Counted from the first letter of the stretch, positions 25,603-36,461 are shown. The stretch: 64,000 bases of DNA from Lacinutrix sp. 5H-3-7-4 (GCF_000211855.2 NC_015638.1:930001-994000); one strand, 5' to 3'. The notes: generated from the sequence alone by a model not told the origin. Program-made: numbers and translations.

Positions 25603-27216
25603 ATGAAAAATACATTTAATACACTTAAAGCAATAGCTTTATTTTCTATACTTTTTACAACTATTATAGCTTGTGATGAAGATTTTGCAAATATAGAAAG
25701 TGACATTCAAGGCGTTAAAAATTTTGAAGGATCAAGTAGAACATTTCCCGTATTAGCTTACACAAAATCTGTAACACCATTTACAGCTTCTGGAGCAGAA
25801 GATATGGTAGGTGTACAAACTACTAGTTTATCAAATAATTTACTTGGAGTTTACAAAGATCCAAATGATGTCTTCGGGACAACATCCGCAAACATAATCA
25901 CTCAAGTTCTTCCTGATTTTTTTGACCCAGATTTTGGAACACAGCCCGAGGTTGAATCTGTAAAAATAACTATTCCTTATTTCTCAACGTTAACTGCCAT
26001 CGAATCAGACGGCAGTAGTAACTATGAATTAGATTCTATTTTTGGAGATCCTGATGTAGGCTATAAATTATCTATCTATGAAAACAAATATCTACTTAGG
26101 GATTTAGATCCAAATACCGGATTTGAAGAAATACAACTTTACTATTCTAATCAAGACAATTTATTCTCTAATCAATTAGGTCAACTTTTGTACGAAAGTA
26201 ACACATTAACACCCTTCAAACCTAGTAATGAGGAAGTTTTAATCTATGACGAAGGAGAAGTTGACGAACGCTTATCTCCTAGACTGCAATTAGAGCTTTT
26301 TGATACGGTAGACTCGAATAATCCAGTTAATACATTTTGGCAAGAATTATTTTTTAGTGAAGAAGGAATAGCAGCATTTAATAGTGCAAATTCTTTTACA
26401 AATCACTTTAGAGGTCTCGTTCTTAAAGTAGAAGCCATATCGCCAGAAGGAGGAAGCATGATAATGTTAAATTTCGCTTCAAGTGATACTTCTATAGAAG
26501 TCGATTTTACAAACTTCGAAGAAACAAATGCTGAAGAAGGAGAATTTATTAGCGAAACAAGTTTCTCTCTAAATTTTGAAGGAAAAAGAATTAATACTTT
26601 TAGTACTACAGAAGTTACCTCTAACTTAAATGGAGATGCTACTACTGGTAGCGAAAATCTACACCTAAAAGGTTTAGATGGCTATATGTCTGTTATAGAT
26701 TTATTTGGTGATGAAGAAACAGAATTTAGAGAAAAAAAAGGCAAGTGGCTTCTTAATGAAGCAAATTTAATTTTTTATGTAAACGAAGCTTTAGTTGCAG
26801 GAGACGAACCTTCTAGAGTAATGTTATTCGATTTAAAAAACAACGTACCAATTGTAGACTACTTTTTAGATGGCACAACAAATAGCACAAGCCCAGATGA
26901 ATCTAAAATTCAATATGCAGAAGCCTTATCAGACGGCAGATATAAATTCAGACTTACAAATCATATAAATAACATCTTACAAAGAGACTCCACAAATGTT
27001 AAACTAGGACTTTATGTAAGCGCAAATGTAAATTTAACTCAAAATTCACAAATACAAGATGCAGAAGTTGATGAAGATGATGAAACACAATTAACTTTAA
27101 TTCCTACAGGAAGTGTTCTTCAGCCAAAAGCAACTATTTTACATGGTAATTTATCATCTACAGTAGATAAAAGACCCGTATTTGAAATTTTTTATACAGA
27201 ACCAGAAAACGACTAA
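25603..27216 (+). CDS. DUF4270 lipoprotein
   Basis: Protein of 537 residues. The lipoprotein signal ends TTIIAC (Cys24) followed by DEDFANIES, an acidic patch that in Flavobacteria favours export to the cell surface. The rest is a large beta-rich DUF4270 region (FPVLAYTKSVTPF, VESVKITIPYFS, EANLIFYVNE, TNHINNIL, KRPVFEIFY). Function unknown. It lies between the GT5-like gene (24 bases) and glmS (5 bases). The tight link to glmS hints at a cell-envelope polysaccharide or peptidoglycan connection, but that is inference. Confidence 0.88.
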   Translation: MKNTFNTLKAIALFSILFTTIIACDEDFANIESDIQGVKNFEGSSRTFPVLAYTKSVTPFTASGAEDMVGVQTTSLSNNLLGVYKDPNDVFGTTSANIITQVLPDFFDPDFGTQPEVESVKITIPYFSTLTAIESDGSSNYELDSIFGDPDVGYKLSIYENKYLLRDLDPNTGFEEIQLYYSNQDNLFSNQLGQLLYESNTLTPFKPSNEEVLIYDEGEVDERLSPRLQLELFDTVDSNNPVNTFWQELFFSEEGIAAFNSANSFTNHFRGLVLKVEAISPEGGSMIMLNFASSDTSIEVDFTNFEETNAEEGEFISETSFSLNFEGKRINTFSTTEVTSNLNGDATTGSENLHLKGLDGYMSVIDLFGDEETEFREKKGKWLLNEANLIFYVNEALVAGDEPSRVMLFDLKNNVPIVDYFLDGTTNSTSPDESKIQYAEALSDGRYKFRLTNHINNILQRDSTNVKLGLYVSANVNLTQNSQIQDAEVDEDDETQLTLIPTGSVLQPKATILHGNLSSTVDKRPVFEIFYTEPEND

Positions 27217-27221
27217 AATAT

Positions 27222-29069
27222 ATGTGTGGAATTGTAGGTTATATTGGAAAAAGAAAAGCATATCCAATTATACTAGAAGGTTTAAAACGCTTAGAATATC
27301 GTGGTTACGATAGTGCAGGAATAGCATTATATGACGGAAACACTATTCAATTATCTAAAACAAAAGGGAAAGTAAAGGATTTAGAAAAAAAGATTTCAAA
27401 AGAAATTGATTCTAATGGAACTTTAGGAATAGGTCATACAAGATGGGCAACACACGGTATACCTAATGATGTTAACTCTCATCCTCACTATTCAAACTCT
27501 GGAAACTTAGTTATAATACATAATGGTATTATAGAAAATTACGCTTCAATCAAAAAAGAATTAATAACTAGAGGTTATACCTTTACATCAGACACAGATA
27601 CTGAAGTATTAATTAACTTAATTGAAGACGTAAAGAAAAATGAAAAAGTAAAACTTGGTAAAGCTGTTCAAATAGCACTAAATCAAGTTGTTGGAGCATA
27701 TGCAATTGCTGTATTTGACAAAAACAAACCGGACGAAATTGTTGTCGCTAAACTAGGTAGCCCATTAGCAATTGGAGTTGGTGAAAATGAATTTTTTATT
27801 GCCAGTGATGCTACACCATTTTTAGAATACACAAAAAAAGCAATATATTTAGAAGATGAAGAAATGGCAATTGTTCGTCTTAAAAAAGGAGTAAAAATAC
27901 GTAAAATCAAAGACGATTCACTAGTAGACCCTTATATACAAGAGCTTCAATTAAATTTAGAGCAAATAGTAAAAGGTGGTTACGATCACTTTATGCTTAA
28001 AGAAATTCACGAACAGCCAGAAGCTATTAAAGACACTTATCGCGGTAGACTTCGCGTTAAAGAAGGTTTAATAAAAATGGCAGGTATAGACGATAATTTA
28101 GAACGCATTTTAAATGCAAACAGAATAATAGTTATCGCTTGTGGTACATCTTGGCATGCAGGTTTAGTAGCAGAATATATCTTTGAAGACTTAGCACGAA
28201 TCCCAGTTGAAGTTGAATATGCTTCAGAATTTAGATATAGAAATCCAGTAATAACAGAAAAAGATGTTGTTATAGCAATTTCACAGTCTGGAGAAACGGC
28301 TGATACTTTAGCAGCTATAAAATTAGCCAAATCTAAAGGCGCATTTGTTTTTGGTGTATGTAATGTTGTAGGCTCATCAATCGCTAGAGAAACCCATGCT
28401 GGTGCTTATACCCATGCTGGTCCAGAAATTGGTGTTGCATCTACAAAAGCATTTACAACTCAAATTACTGTGCTAACTTTAATAGCATTAAAATTAGCCA
28501 AAGAAAAAGGAACAATCTCTAAGTCAGATTTTCAACACCACTTACAAGAGTTAGAACTTATACCTAGTAAAGTAGAAAAAGCTTTAAAGCAAGACGAACA
28601 CATTAAAACAGTTGCTGCAACATATAAAGATGCTAAAAACTGCTTGTATTTAGGTCGAGGCTTTAATTTTCCCGTAGCTCTTGAAGGTGCTTTAAAACTT
28701 AAAGAAATTTCATATATACATGCAGAAGGTTATCCTGCTGCAGAAATGAAGCACGGACCTATTGCTTTAATTGATGATCAAATGCCTGTTTTTGTAATTG
28801 CAACAAAAAAAGGTCACTACGAAAAAGTAGTGAGTAATATTCAAGAAATAAAATCTAGAAAAGGAAAAATTATTGGTATTGTTACAGAAGGCGATAAAGA
28901 TGTAAAACAATTAGCAGACCATGTAATTGAAGTTCCAGAAACTTTAGAGTCTCTTACTCCATTATTAACAACCATACCTTTACAGCTATTATCTTATCAT
29001 ATTGCAGTAATGCTAGATAAAAATGTGGATCAACCAAGAAACTTAGCAAAATCTGTTACGGTAGAATAA
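27222..29069 (+). CDS. glmS: Glutamine--fructose-6-phosphate aminotransferase (isomerizing)
   Basis: Makes glucosamine-6-phosphate from fructose-6-phosphate and glutamine, the entry step to UDP-GlcNAc for peptidoglycan and LPS. Protein of 615 residues. The N-terminal nucleophile Cys2 (MCGIVGYIG) starts the glutaminase domain (1-240) with RWATHG and HNGIIEN. Two SIS sugar-isomerase domains follow (ACGTSWHAG, AISQSGETADTLAA; LGRGFNFPVALEGALKLKE), and the protein ends in KSVTVE, the usual C-terminus. It starts five bases after the DUF4270 gene and is followed by a strong terminator. No glmS ribozyme is expected in this phylum and there is no room for one. Confidence 0.97.
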   Translation: MCGIVGYIGKRKAYPIILEGLKRLEYRGYDSAGIALYDGNTIQLSKTKGKVKDLEKKISKEIDSNGTLGIGHTRWATHGIPNDVNSHPHYSNSGNLVIIHNGIIENYASIKKELITRGYTFTSDTDTEVLINLIEDVKKNEKVKLGKAVQIALNQVVGAYAIAVFDKNKPDEIVVAKLGSPLAIGVGENEFFIASDATPFLEYTKKAIYLEDEEMAIVRLKKGVKIRKIKDDSLVDPYIQELQLNLEQIVKGGYDHFMLKEIHEQPEAIKDTYRGRLRVKEGLIKMAGIDDNLERILNANRIIVIACGTSWHAGLVAEYIFEDLARIPVEVEYASEFRYRNPVITEKDVVIAISQSGETADTLAAIKLAKSKGAFVFGVCNVVGSSIARETHAGAYTHAGPEIGVASTKAFTTQITVLTLIALKLAKEKGTISKSDFQHHLQELELIPSKVEKALKQDEHIKTVAATYKDAKNCLYLGRGFNFPVALEGALKLKEISYIHAEGYPAAEMKHGPIALIDDQMPVFVIATKKGHYEKVVSNIQEIKSRKGKIIGIVTEGDKDVKQLADHVIEVPETLESLTPLLTTIPLQLLSYHIAVMLDKNVDQPRNLAKSVTVE

Positions 29070-29091
29070 ATAAAAAAAAAACGTGAATTTT

Positions 29092-29131
29092 AGCTGATTT
29101 ATCAAATATTGATAAATCAGCTTTTTTTTTA
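29092..29131 (+). terminator. glmS terminator
   Basis: Perfect 14-base stem (29092-29105 / 29109-29122) with a 3-base loop, followed by nine or more T. Confidence 0.92.
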
Positions 29132-29227
29132 CTAAAAATCTTATGCATGCATAATTTTGTTAACTTTTTTTTAAGATATGCTTAAAAAACGTATATTGGC
29201 ATTTATATAATTAACTAAATCTAAAAA

Positions 29228-31966
29228 ATGAGAACAATCTTATCTATTGTATTATTGTGTTTTTGTGCAGTGACCTTTGCACAAACTACAATAACAGGTA
29301 CTGTTATGGACAATAACAGCATACCTATTCCAGGTGCAAATATTATTGTAACCGGAACTTCTTCCGGAAATGTTAGTGATTTTGATGGTAAATTCACTTT
29401 AACAGTAAGTGACAATCCACCATTTACCGTCCAAGCGAGCAGCATAGGCTACTCTACAGAAACTATGGAGGTAACTACTAACAACCAAGAATTAACTTTT
29501 GTTTTAAGTGAAGGTAGTATTCTTGATGAAGTCGTTATTTCTGCTTCTAGAACGCCAGAGAGAATTTTTGAATCTCCAGTAACTGTAGAACGACTGGGCT
29601 TAAAAGAAATAAAAAATACTGCGTCTGCAGATTTTTATGACGGTTTAGAAAATTTAAAAGGTGTTGATGTTAATACTAACAGTTTAACTTTTAAATCTGT
29701 TAACACTCGTGGTTTTGCTACTTTTGCAAACACACGATTTATGCAATTAGTTGATGGTATGGACAACTCTACTCCAGCATTAAACTTCCCTATTGGAAAC
29801 CTTGTTGGTATGATAGAGACAGATGTACTTAGTGTAGAACTTTTACCAGGAGCATCATCTGCTTTATATGGAGCAAATGCTTTTAATGGTATTTTATTTA
29901 TGAGAAGTAAAAATCCTTTTGATCATGAAGGTATTAGTGGTTTTATAAAAAGAGGAATTACCTCTCAAGAAGCTGCAGGAGACAATTCTTATACTGACTT
30001 AGGATTTAGAATGGCCCATAAATTTACAGATAAATTTGCAGCTAAAGTAAACTTCGGTTATTTAAAAGGAACAGATTGGGCAGCAACTAGTGAGGTAGAT
30101 AAAACTACTTTAGGAGGAACTAGAGCAGATACTAACTATGATGGTATTAATGTATATGGTGATGAAGTTTCAACAAACATTAGATCTGCTTCTGGAGGAC
30201 TTGGTTTTATACCAGATGTTGAAGTAAGTAGAACAGGATATAATGAAAGTGATTTAACAAATTATAATGCCGAAAGCGTAAAAGCAGATTGGGGACTATA
30301 CTATCGCCCAATTACTGATAACAGTTTAGAATTATCTTATGTTGGTAAAATTGGAACAGGAACAACCATTTATCAAGGTACTAATAGATATAATATTGCT
30401 GGATTTACACAACAACAACATAAATTAGAAGTAAAACACGATAACTTTTTTGCTAGAGGTTATGTTGTAGCAGATAAGGCTGGTGATTCTTACGATATGG
30501 TTTTTACTGGAATAAATATTAACAGAGCTTGGAAAAGTGATGAAGATTGGTTTGGTGACTACATTAACACCTATGCTGGTATAGAATTATCGGGAAACCC
30601 TCAAGGTTTATCAGATCAACAAAAACATGATGCAGCAAGAGCAGCAGCAGATACCGGACGTTTTTTACCAGGTTCAGAAGGCTTTGAAAATGCTTTTAAC
30701 AGAAGTATTAACGATCCAGATTTATCAACAGGATCTAAATTTCAAGATGCCTCTAAATATTACCATGCAGATGGTAACTATAACTTTAGTCATTTAACAG
30801 ATTTTGCAGATATTCAAGTAGGTGGCTCTTACAGAAATTACAACTTAAATTCAGGAGGAACGATTTATACAGATAACGATGGAGAAATTAAATATTCTGA
30901 ATATGGTTTTTACACACAAATTCAAAAAGATTTCGAATTAAATAACGATATGGAATTAAAAGTTACTGGTTCTGCTCGTTATGACAAATCAGAATTTTTT
31001 GATGGTTTTGTATCTCCAAGATTATCTTTAGGTCTTACTTTAAATAGAGATCATAATATTAGAGCTTCTGCGCAAACAGGTTTTAGAAACCCAACAACCC
31101 AAGATTTATTTATTGGCCTAGATGCAGGTAGAGCAATTTTAATTGGTTCTGCTCCAGACAACTTAGATAGATACTCTAGAACTTTTACAGGTAGCGACGG
31201 TAATGCTTATACTCAAACTGGTGCAGTAGCATATAATAATTCTTATACTTCATCATCTGTTCAAGCTTTTGCTCAATCAGGTAATCCTGCTTCTTTAGAA
31301 ATTTCTAACCCAGATATAGTTAAACCAGAAAGAGTAACATCTGTCGAATTAGGATATAGAGGTAAATTCAATAAAGTTATTGTAGATTTTAGTACTTACT
31401 ATAACAAATATCAAGATTTCATATCAGCAGAAGTAGTTGTATCTCCATACTACGGTTCTGTTAATGATGGTTCTGCTGTAGCTGCAATTGCAAACAGTGA
31501 TTTCCAAGCATATAGTACTTATACAAATTCTGAAGCCGATGTAAACTCTTACGGAGCATCTATAGGGTTGTCTACAAAAGTTTTTGGTGATTTTGATTTA
31601 GGAGGTAGTTATACTTTTACTAAACAAGATTTTGATAGAGAAGAGTATCCAGATTTCATGACAAACTTTAACACACCAGAACATAAATTTAAAGCTACAT
31701 TTGGTAATACAGATTTATTTGAAAACTTTGGATTTAATGTCGCTTATAGATTTAGTGATGACTACTTTTGGGAAGCTACATTTGGTAGTGGTATAGTACC
31801 AGAATTTCATACTGTTGATGCACAAATCAATTATAGAATTCCAAGTTTAAAAACAGTTATTAAAGCTGGTGGAACAAACCTTACAGGACAAGAATACTTT
31901 ACTGCATTTGGTACTGGTTTTATTGGTTCTATGTACTACGTAGGATTAACTATTAATAACCTATAA
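29228..31966 (+). CDS. TonB-dependent receptor with carboxypeptidase-regulatory N-domain
   Basis: Outer-membrane receptor of 912 residues with signal peptide (1-18). A CarboxypepD_reg-like domain (about 20-97; GTVMDNNSIPIPGANI, GNVSDFDGKFTL) comes first. The plug domain (about 105-230; VDGMDNSTPALNF, LLPGASSALYGANAFNG) and a 22-strand-type barrel ending with YYVGLTINNL follow. It is not SusC-like: there is no SusD neighbour and no SusC signature. It lies 10 bases before an SGNH-family lipoprotein, so the two likely work together on one substrate, which cannot be told from sequence. Confidence 0.92.
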   Translation: MRTILSIVLLCFCAVTFAQTTITGTVMDNNSIPIPGANIIVTGTSSGNVSDFDGKFTLTVSDNPPFTVQASSIGYSTETMEVTTNNQELTFVLSEGSILDEVVISASRTPERIFESPVTVERLGLKEIKNTASADFYDGLENLKGVDVNTNSLTFKSVNTRGFATFANTRFMQLVDGMDNSTPALNFPIGNLVGMIETDVLSVELLPGASSALYGANAFNGILFMRSKNPFDHEGISGFIKRGITSQEAAGDNSYTDLGFRMAHKFTDKFAAKVNFGYLKGTDWAATSEVDKTTLGGTRADTNYDGINVYGDEVSTNIRSASGGLGFIPDVEVSRTGYNESDLTNYNAESVKADWGLYYRPITDNSLELSYVGKIGTGTTIYQGTNRYNIAGFTQQQHKLEVKHDNFFARGYVVADKAGDSYDMVFTGININRAWKSDEDWFGDYINTYAGIELSGNPQGLSDQQKHDAARAAADTGRFLPGSEGFENAFNRSINDPDLSTGSKFQDASKYYHADGNYNFSHLTDFADIQVGGSYRNYNLNSGGTIYTDNDGEIKYSEYGFYTQIQKDFELNNDMELKVTGSARYDKSEFFDGFVSPRLSLGLTLNRDHNIRASAQTGFRNPTTQDLFIGLDAGRAILIGSAPDNLDRYSRTFTGSDGNAYTQTGAVAYNNSYTSSSVQAFAQSGNPASLEISNPDIVKPERVTSVELGYRGKFNKVIVDFSTYYNKYQDFISAEVVVSPYYGSVNDGSAVAAIANSDFQAYSTYTNSEADVNSYGASIGLSTKVFGDFDLGGSYTFTKQDFDREEYPDFMTNFNTPEHKFKATFGNTDLFENFGFNVAYRFSDDYFWEATFGSGIVPEFHTVDAQINYRIPSLKTVIKAGGTNLTGQEYFTAFGTGFIGSMYYVGLTINNL

Positions 31967-31976
31967 AAAAATAATT

Positions 31977-33599
31977 ATGAAAAATATTAAATATATATGG
32001 CTGTTAGCTATTGCCTTAGGTTTTACAGCTTGTAACGATGAAGAAGATTTTGAAGATCAATTAGACAATCCACCACAGGATGCAGTCGTGTTACCTGCTT
32101 TAACAGCTGGTTCTGTAGATTTTTCAACTTTTGTTTCTTTAGGCGCATCTTTTACCGCTGGATTTTCAGACAATGCATTGTTTATTTCTAGTCAGGAAAA
32201 TTCATTTCCAAATACGATGGCTAAACAGTTTGCAAAAATTGGTGGCGGAACATTTTCTCAGCCATTAATGAATGATAATTTTGGAGGTTTAGCTATTGGA
32301 GCAACAAGAATTACAGAACCAAGACTTGTTTTTGGTGGTGCAGGACCTGTACCTTTAGAATCTGTAATTGGACCTGTTACCGTTACTACCGATTTATTGA
32401 GTCCACCAACTGGACCTTTTAACAATGTTGGTGTGCCAGGAGCAAAAAGTTTTCACATGATTGCACCAGGATATGGAAATTTAGCTAATTTTCCTGCAGC
32501 AGCAAATCCATACGCTGTTCGTTTAACTGGCGCTACACCTGATGCTTCAATGTTAGAATTGGCAGTAGCTCAAAACCCAACATTTTTTACACTAAGTGAA
32601 GTTGGAGGTAATGATGTATTAGGCTATGCTGTTTCTGGTGGTGACGGATCAGATGTTATAACACCTACAGCAACTTTTGATTTTTCATTAAATACAATGG
32701 TAACTGCATTAACTGCTAATGGTGCAAAAGGAGCAATTGGAAATGTACCAAACATTACAAGTTTATCATATTTCACAACAGTACCTTACAATGCATTAGA
32801 ACCATCTAATCCAGATTTTGGTCCTCAAATACCAACTTTAAATACAATTTTTGGAGCTTTAAACCCTATATTTAATGCTGTTGATCCATCAAGAGCTATT
32901 GTATTTTCTGAAACTGAAGCAAGTCCAGTAATTATAAAAGATGAAAATTTAGCAGATATTTCTGCAATAATAACTCAAGCATTAAATGATAGCGATACAT
33001 TTCCTGCTTTCCTAGCACAGTTTGGTTTGCCTCCACAGGCAGCTCCATTAGTAGCTTCATTATTAGGAAACACCTACGGTCAATCTAGACAAGCAACTGC
33101 TGAGGATTTATTAGTTTTACCAAGCTCTTCTATCATAGGAACAGTTAATGCGGAAAATGCACAATTTTTAATGAACCAAGGATTACCAGCAACTTTAGCA
33201 GGTCAGTTTTCTGCTGAAGGTGTAAGTTTCCCTTTAGAAGACAAATGGGTATTAACTCCAGAAGAGCAACAAGAAGTTGCAGATGCAACAGCTGCATATA
33301 ATGCATCAATTTCAAGTGTAGCTACAGCAAACGGTTTAGCACTAGTAGATTTAAACTCTATTTTAGAACAAGCTTCTACAGTTGGTATTCAGTTTGATGA
33401 TTACGATTTAAATACATCACTAGTATTTGGTGGATTAGTAAGTTTAGATGGTGTACATCTTACAGCTAGAGGTTATGCATTAATGGCTAATTCTTTCTTA
33501 GAGGCTATTGATACAACTTATGGTTCTAATTTTGTAGCATCAGGAAATGTTGCTAAAGCTGAAGATTTTAGCGTAACATACTCTCCTCTATTACAATAA
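31977..33599 (+). CDS. SGNH/GDSL-family hydrolase lipoprotein
   Basis: Protein of 540 residues. Lipobox FTAC (Cys19) followed by NDEEDFEDQ, an acidic surface-export-type tail. The SGNH blocks are recognisable: block I VSLGASFTAG with Ser58 (GASF in place of GDSL), block III VGGND, and block V DGVHLTARGYALMAN with the Asp/His pair. A region rich in Ala/Pro (about 290-400) is inserted between blocks. Expected activity: ester or acyl-chain hydrolysis at the cell surface. The linkage to the TonB receptor ten bases upstream suggests that it releases or binds a ligand taken in by it. A terminator follows. Confidence 0.85.
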   Translation: MKNIKYIWLLAIALGFTACNDEEDFEDQLDNPPQDAVVLPALTAGSVDFSTFVSLGASFTAGFSDNALFISSQENSFPNTMAKQFAKIGGGTFSQPLMNDNFGGLAIGATRITEPRLVFGGAGPVPLESVIGPVTVTTDLLSPPTGPFNNVGVPGAKSFHMIAPGYGNLANFPAAANPYAVRLTGATPDASMLELAVAQNPTFFTLSEVGGNDVLGYAVSGGDGSDVITPTATFDFSLNTMVTALTANGAKGAIGNVPNITSLSYFTTVPYNALEPSNPDFGPQIPTLNTIFGALNPIFNAVDPSRAIVFSETEASPVIIKDENLADISAIITQALNDSDTFPAFLAQFGLPPQAAPLVASLLGNTYGQSRQATAEDLLVLPSSSIIGTVNAENAQFLMNQGLPATLAGQFSAEGVSFPLEDKWVLTPEEQQEVADATAAYNASISSVATANGLALVDLNSILEQASTVGIQFDDYDLNTSLVFGGLVSLDGVHLTARGYALMANSFLEAIDTTYGSNFVASGNVAKAEDFSVTYSPLLQ

Positions 33600-33623
33600 A
33601 TTACCAAAATATTATATAATAAT

Positions 33624-33652
33624 AAAACGCCTTCTATATGAAGGCGTTTTTT
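33624..33652 (+). terminator. Terminator of the receptor/SGNH operon
   Basis: Eleven-base perfect stem (33624-33634 / 33640-33650), 5-base loop and T run. A second, weaker hairpin (AAAAGCT...AGCTTTT) follows at about 33659-33680. Confidence 0.88.
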
Positions 33653-33698
33653 ATATATAAAAAGCTTGAAAACAGCTTTTATTTTAAATTAAAACTCA

Positions 33699-33706
33699 TA
33701 TCTTTG
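33699..33706 (+). promoter_or_regulatory. -7 box of atpD-atpC
   Basis: TATCTTTG, an exact TAnnTTTG match, lies 61-68 bases before the atpD ATG. Confidence 0.6.
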
Positions 33707-33763
33707 CAGCCGAAAACAAATCGTGTTTTCAAACAATTAAACAGCATAATATTAAATAGATAA

Positions 33764-35275
<1,512 letters not shown>

Positions 35276-35281
35276 ATTTAG

Positions 35282-35344
35282 TCCACAGTCCACAGTTCGC
35301 ACTATGCTGTGACTGATGACTGAAGACTGCAAACTGAAGACTAA
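35282..35344 (+). repeat. Array of nine degenerate 7-base repeats between atpD and atpC
   Basis: The 63 bases divide into nine consecutive heptamers. Two are TCCACAG and two are TGACTGA; the others include AGACTGC, AAACTGA and AGACTAA. The 5' units are close to the reverse complement of the 3' units (CAGTCCACAG against CTGTGACTG), so the transcript can fold back. The array fills almost the whole 74-base gap. From memory, similar ACTGAAG-type arrays are scattered through other flavobacterial genomes; this cannot be checked here. Confidence 0.8.
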
Positions 35345-35349
35345 AAAAT

Positions 35350-35628
35350 ATGTATTTAGAAATTGTATCACCAGAAGCTATTTTATTTAGCGGAGAAGTA
35401 ACTAGCGTTACTGTTCCTGGAATTAATGGTGATTTTGAAATGTTAAATAATCACGCTCCTGTCGTTTCTATTTTAAAAGAAGGAACAATTAAAATAACAG
35501 GAAATATAACTTTAGAAAAAGAGGTTGAAAATCAATTTTCTAAGGGTGACAAAAACACTACTCTATTAAAAATTAATTCTGGCACACTAGAAATGAATAA
35601 TAATAAAGTTATTGTATTAGCAGATTAA
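35350..35628 (+). CDS. atpC: ATP synthase F1 subunit epsilon (short form)
   Basis: Protein of 92 residues covering only the N-terminal beta-sandwich (YLEIVSPEAILFSGEVTSVTVPG, FEMLNNHAPVVSIL) that joins the rotor stalk. The C-terminal helical hairpin that inhibits ATP hydrolysis in E. coli (138 residues) is absent. This short form is usual in Bacteroidetes. It also carries an insertion of charged residues around 60-72. It lies 74 bases after atpD, with the heptamer array in between, and a terminator follows. Confidence 0.93.
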   Translation: MYLEIVSPEAILFSGEVTSVTVPGINGDFEMLNNHAPVVSILKEGTIKITGNITLEKEVENQFSKGDKNTTLLKINSGTLEMNNNKVIVLAD

Positions 35629-35647
35629 TACAAATATCTATATTCAC

Positions 35648-35684
35648 AAAAAAAGTCTAATTATTTAATTAGACTTTTTTTTTA
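35648..35684 (+). terminator. atpC terminator
   Basis: AGTCTAATTA (35654-35663) pairs with TAATTAGACT (35666-35675) across a 2-base loop, extended by A7/T9 tracts. Confidence 0.88.
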
Positions 35685-35729
35685 TAAAAAAATAAAGTAT
35701 ATTTAAATGTCATCAAAAACAAATATAAA

Positions 35730-36404
35730 ATGAAAAAAATATTAAAATTATTTTTATTAATCATAACTACTAATTTTGCTTATGGTCAAATGGAGTTTTC
35801 CGACAATACAGCAGGACAAAAAATAAATTGGGCTTCTTATAATAAATCTTTAGAAAAAACTCTAATTAACGTTAATTATGATGGAAATCCTTACTTATAT
35901 GATTCATTCATTATAGGGAAAATAAATCCTATCGCTGGTGTTTTTCCTATCAGGTACCAAATTGTTGATGATATAATGCAGGTTCAAACATCAAAAGATA
36001 GTGTTCTTTTAATAGATAAAAAAAACACTAACTATAAAATAAATATTAACAATAAAATATTTCAATCATATCAATATAATAATGATTATTTTTATTTTAA
36101 TGTACTTACAAATAATAAAAAATACAACTTATTAAAAAGAAGTTACAAAAAATTTATTGCCGAAAAAAAACCAGTTAACTCTTATTCTACTTCTAAAAAA
36201 GCATATTTTACAGAAACAAAAACTGAGTATTTTTTATATTTAAATGACGAAAAAAAGATAGTTGAATTACCTACTAAAGAAAGAAAATTACTAAAGTTAT
36301 TTCCTCATCTAAAAGAAAAAATAAAATCTTTTATAGATAACAAAAAAATAGATATAACAAACAATAATGATTTAATTAAATTAATTAATTTTATAGACAA
36401 ATAA
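35730..36404 (+). CDS. Secreted protein of unknown function
   Basis: I do not recognise this family. Protein of 224 residues with a clear signal peptide (MKKILKLFLLIITTNFAYGQ). The mature part is rich in Lys, Asn, Tyr and Ile. It may be beta-rich to about residue 160 (IIGKINPIAGVFPIRYQIV, DSVLLIDKK) and then helical (KERKLLKLFPHLKEKIKSFIDNKK). The length and the C-terminal layout recall secreted proteins of a few Bacteroidetes, but no motif is decisive. The gene is flanked by its own terminators on both sides, so it is a single transcription unit. The DNA looks more AT-rich than that of its neighbours. Confidence 0.7.
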   Translation: MKKILKLFLLIITTNFAYGQMEFSDNTAGQKINWASYNKSLEKTLINVNYDGNPYLYDSFIIGKINPIAGVFPIRYQIVDDIMQVQTSKDSVLLIDKKNTNYKININNKIFQSYQYNNDYFYFNVLTNNKKYNLLKRSYKKFIAEKKPVNSYSTSKKAYFTETKTEYFLYLNDEKKIVELPTKERKLLKLFPHLKEKIKSFIDNKKIDITNNNDLIKLINFIDK

Positions 36405-36414
36405 TAACATAATT

Positions 36415-36450
36415 AAAAAATAGCCAATGAAAATATATTGGCTATTTTTT
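36415..36450. terminator. Bidirectional terminator between the unknown secreted gene and umuD
   Basis: AAAAAATAGCCAAT (36415-36428) and ATTGGCTATTTTTT (36437-36450) pair perfectly around an 8-base loop. The A and T tracts make it work in both directions for the two convergent genes. Confidence 0.9.
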
Positions 36451-36461
36451 AATTATTTAGT

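Noticed and set aside
27217-27221. glmS ribozyme.
   Set aside because: Only five bases separate DUF4270 from glmS, and the ribozyme is known mainly from Gram-positive bacteria.
29228-33599. SusC/SusD polysaccharide utilisation locus.
   Set aside because: The second gene has SGNH blocks and no SusD-like TPR fold; there are no glycoside hydrolases or sigma/anti-sigma genes.
35282-35344. CRISPR-like array.
   Set aside because: Units are only 7 bases with no spacers and no cas genes nearby.
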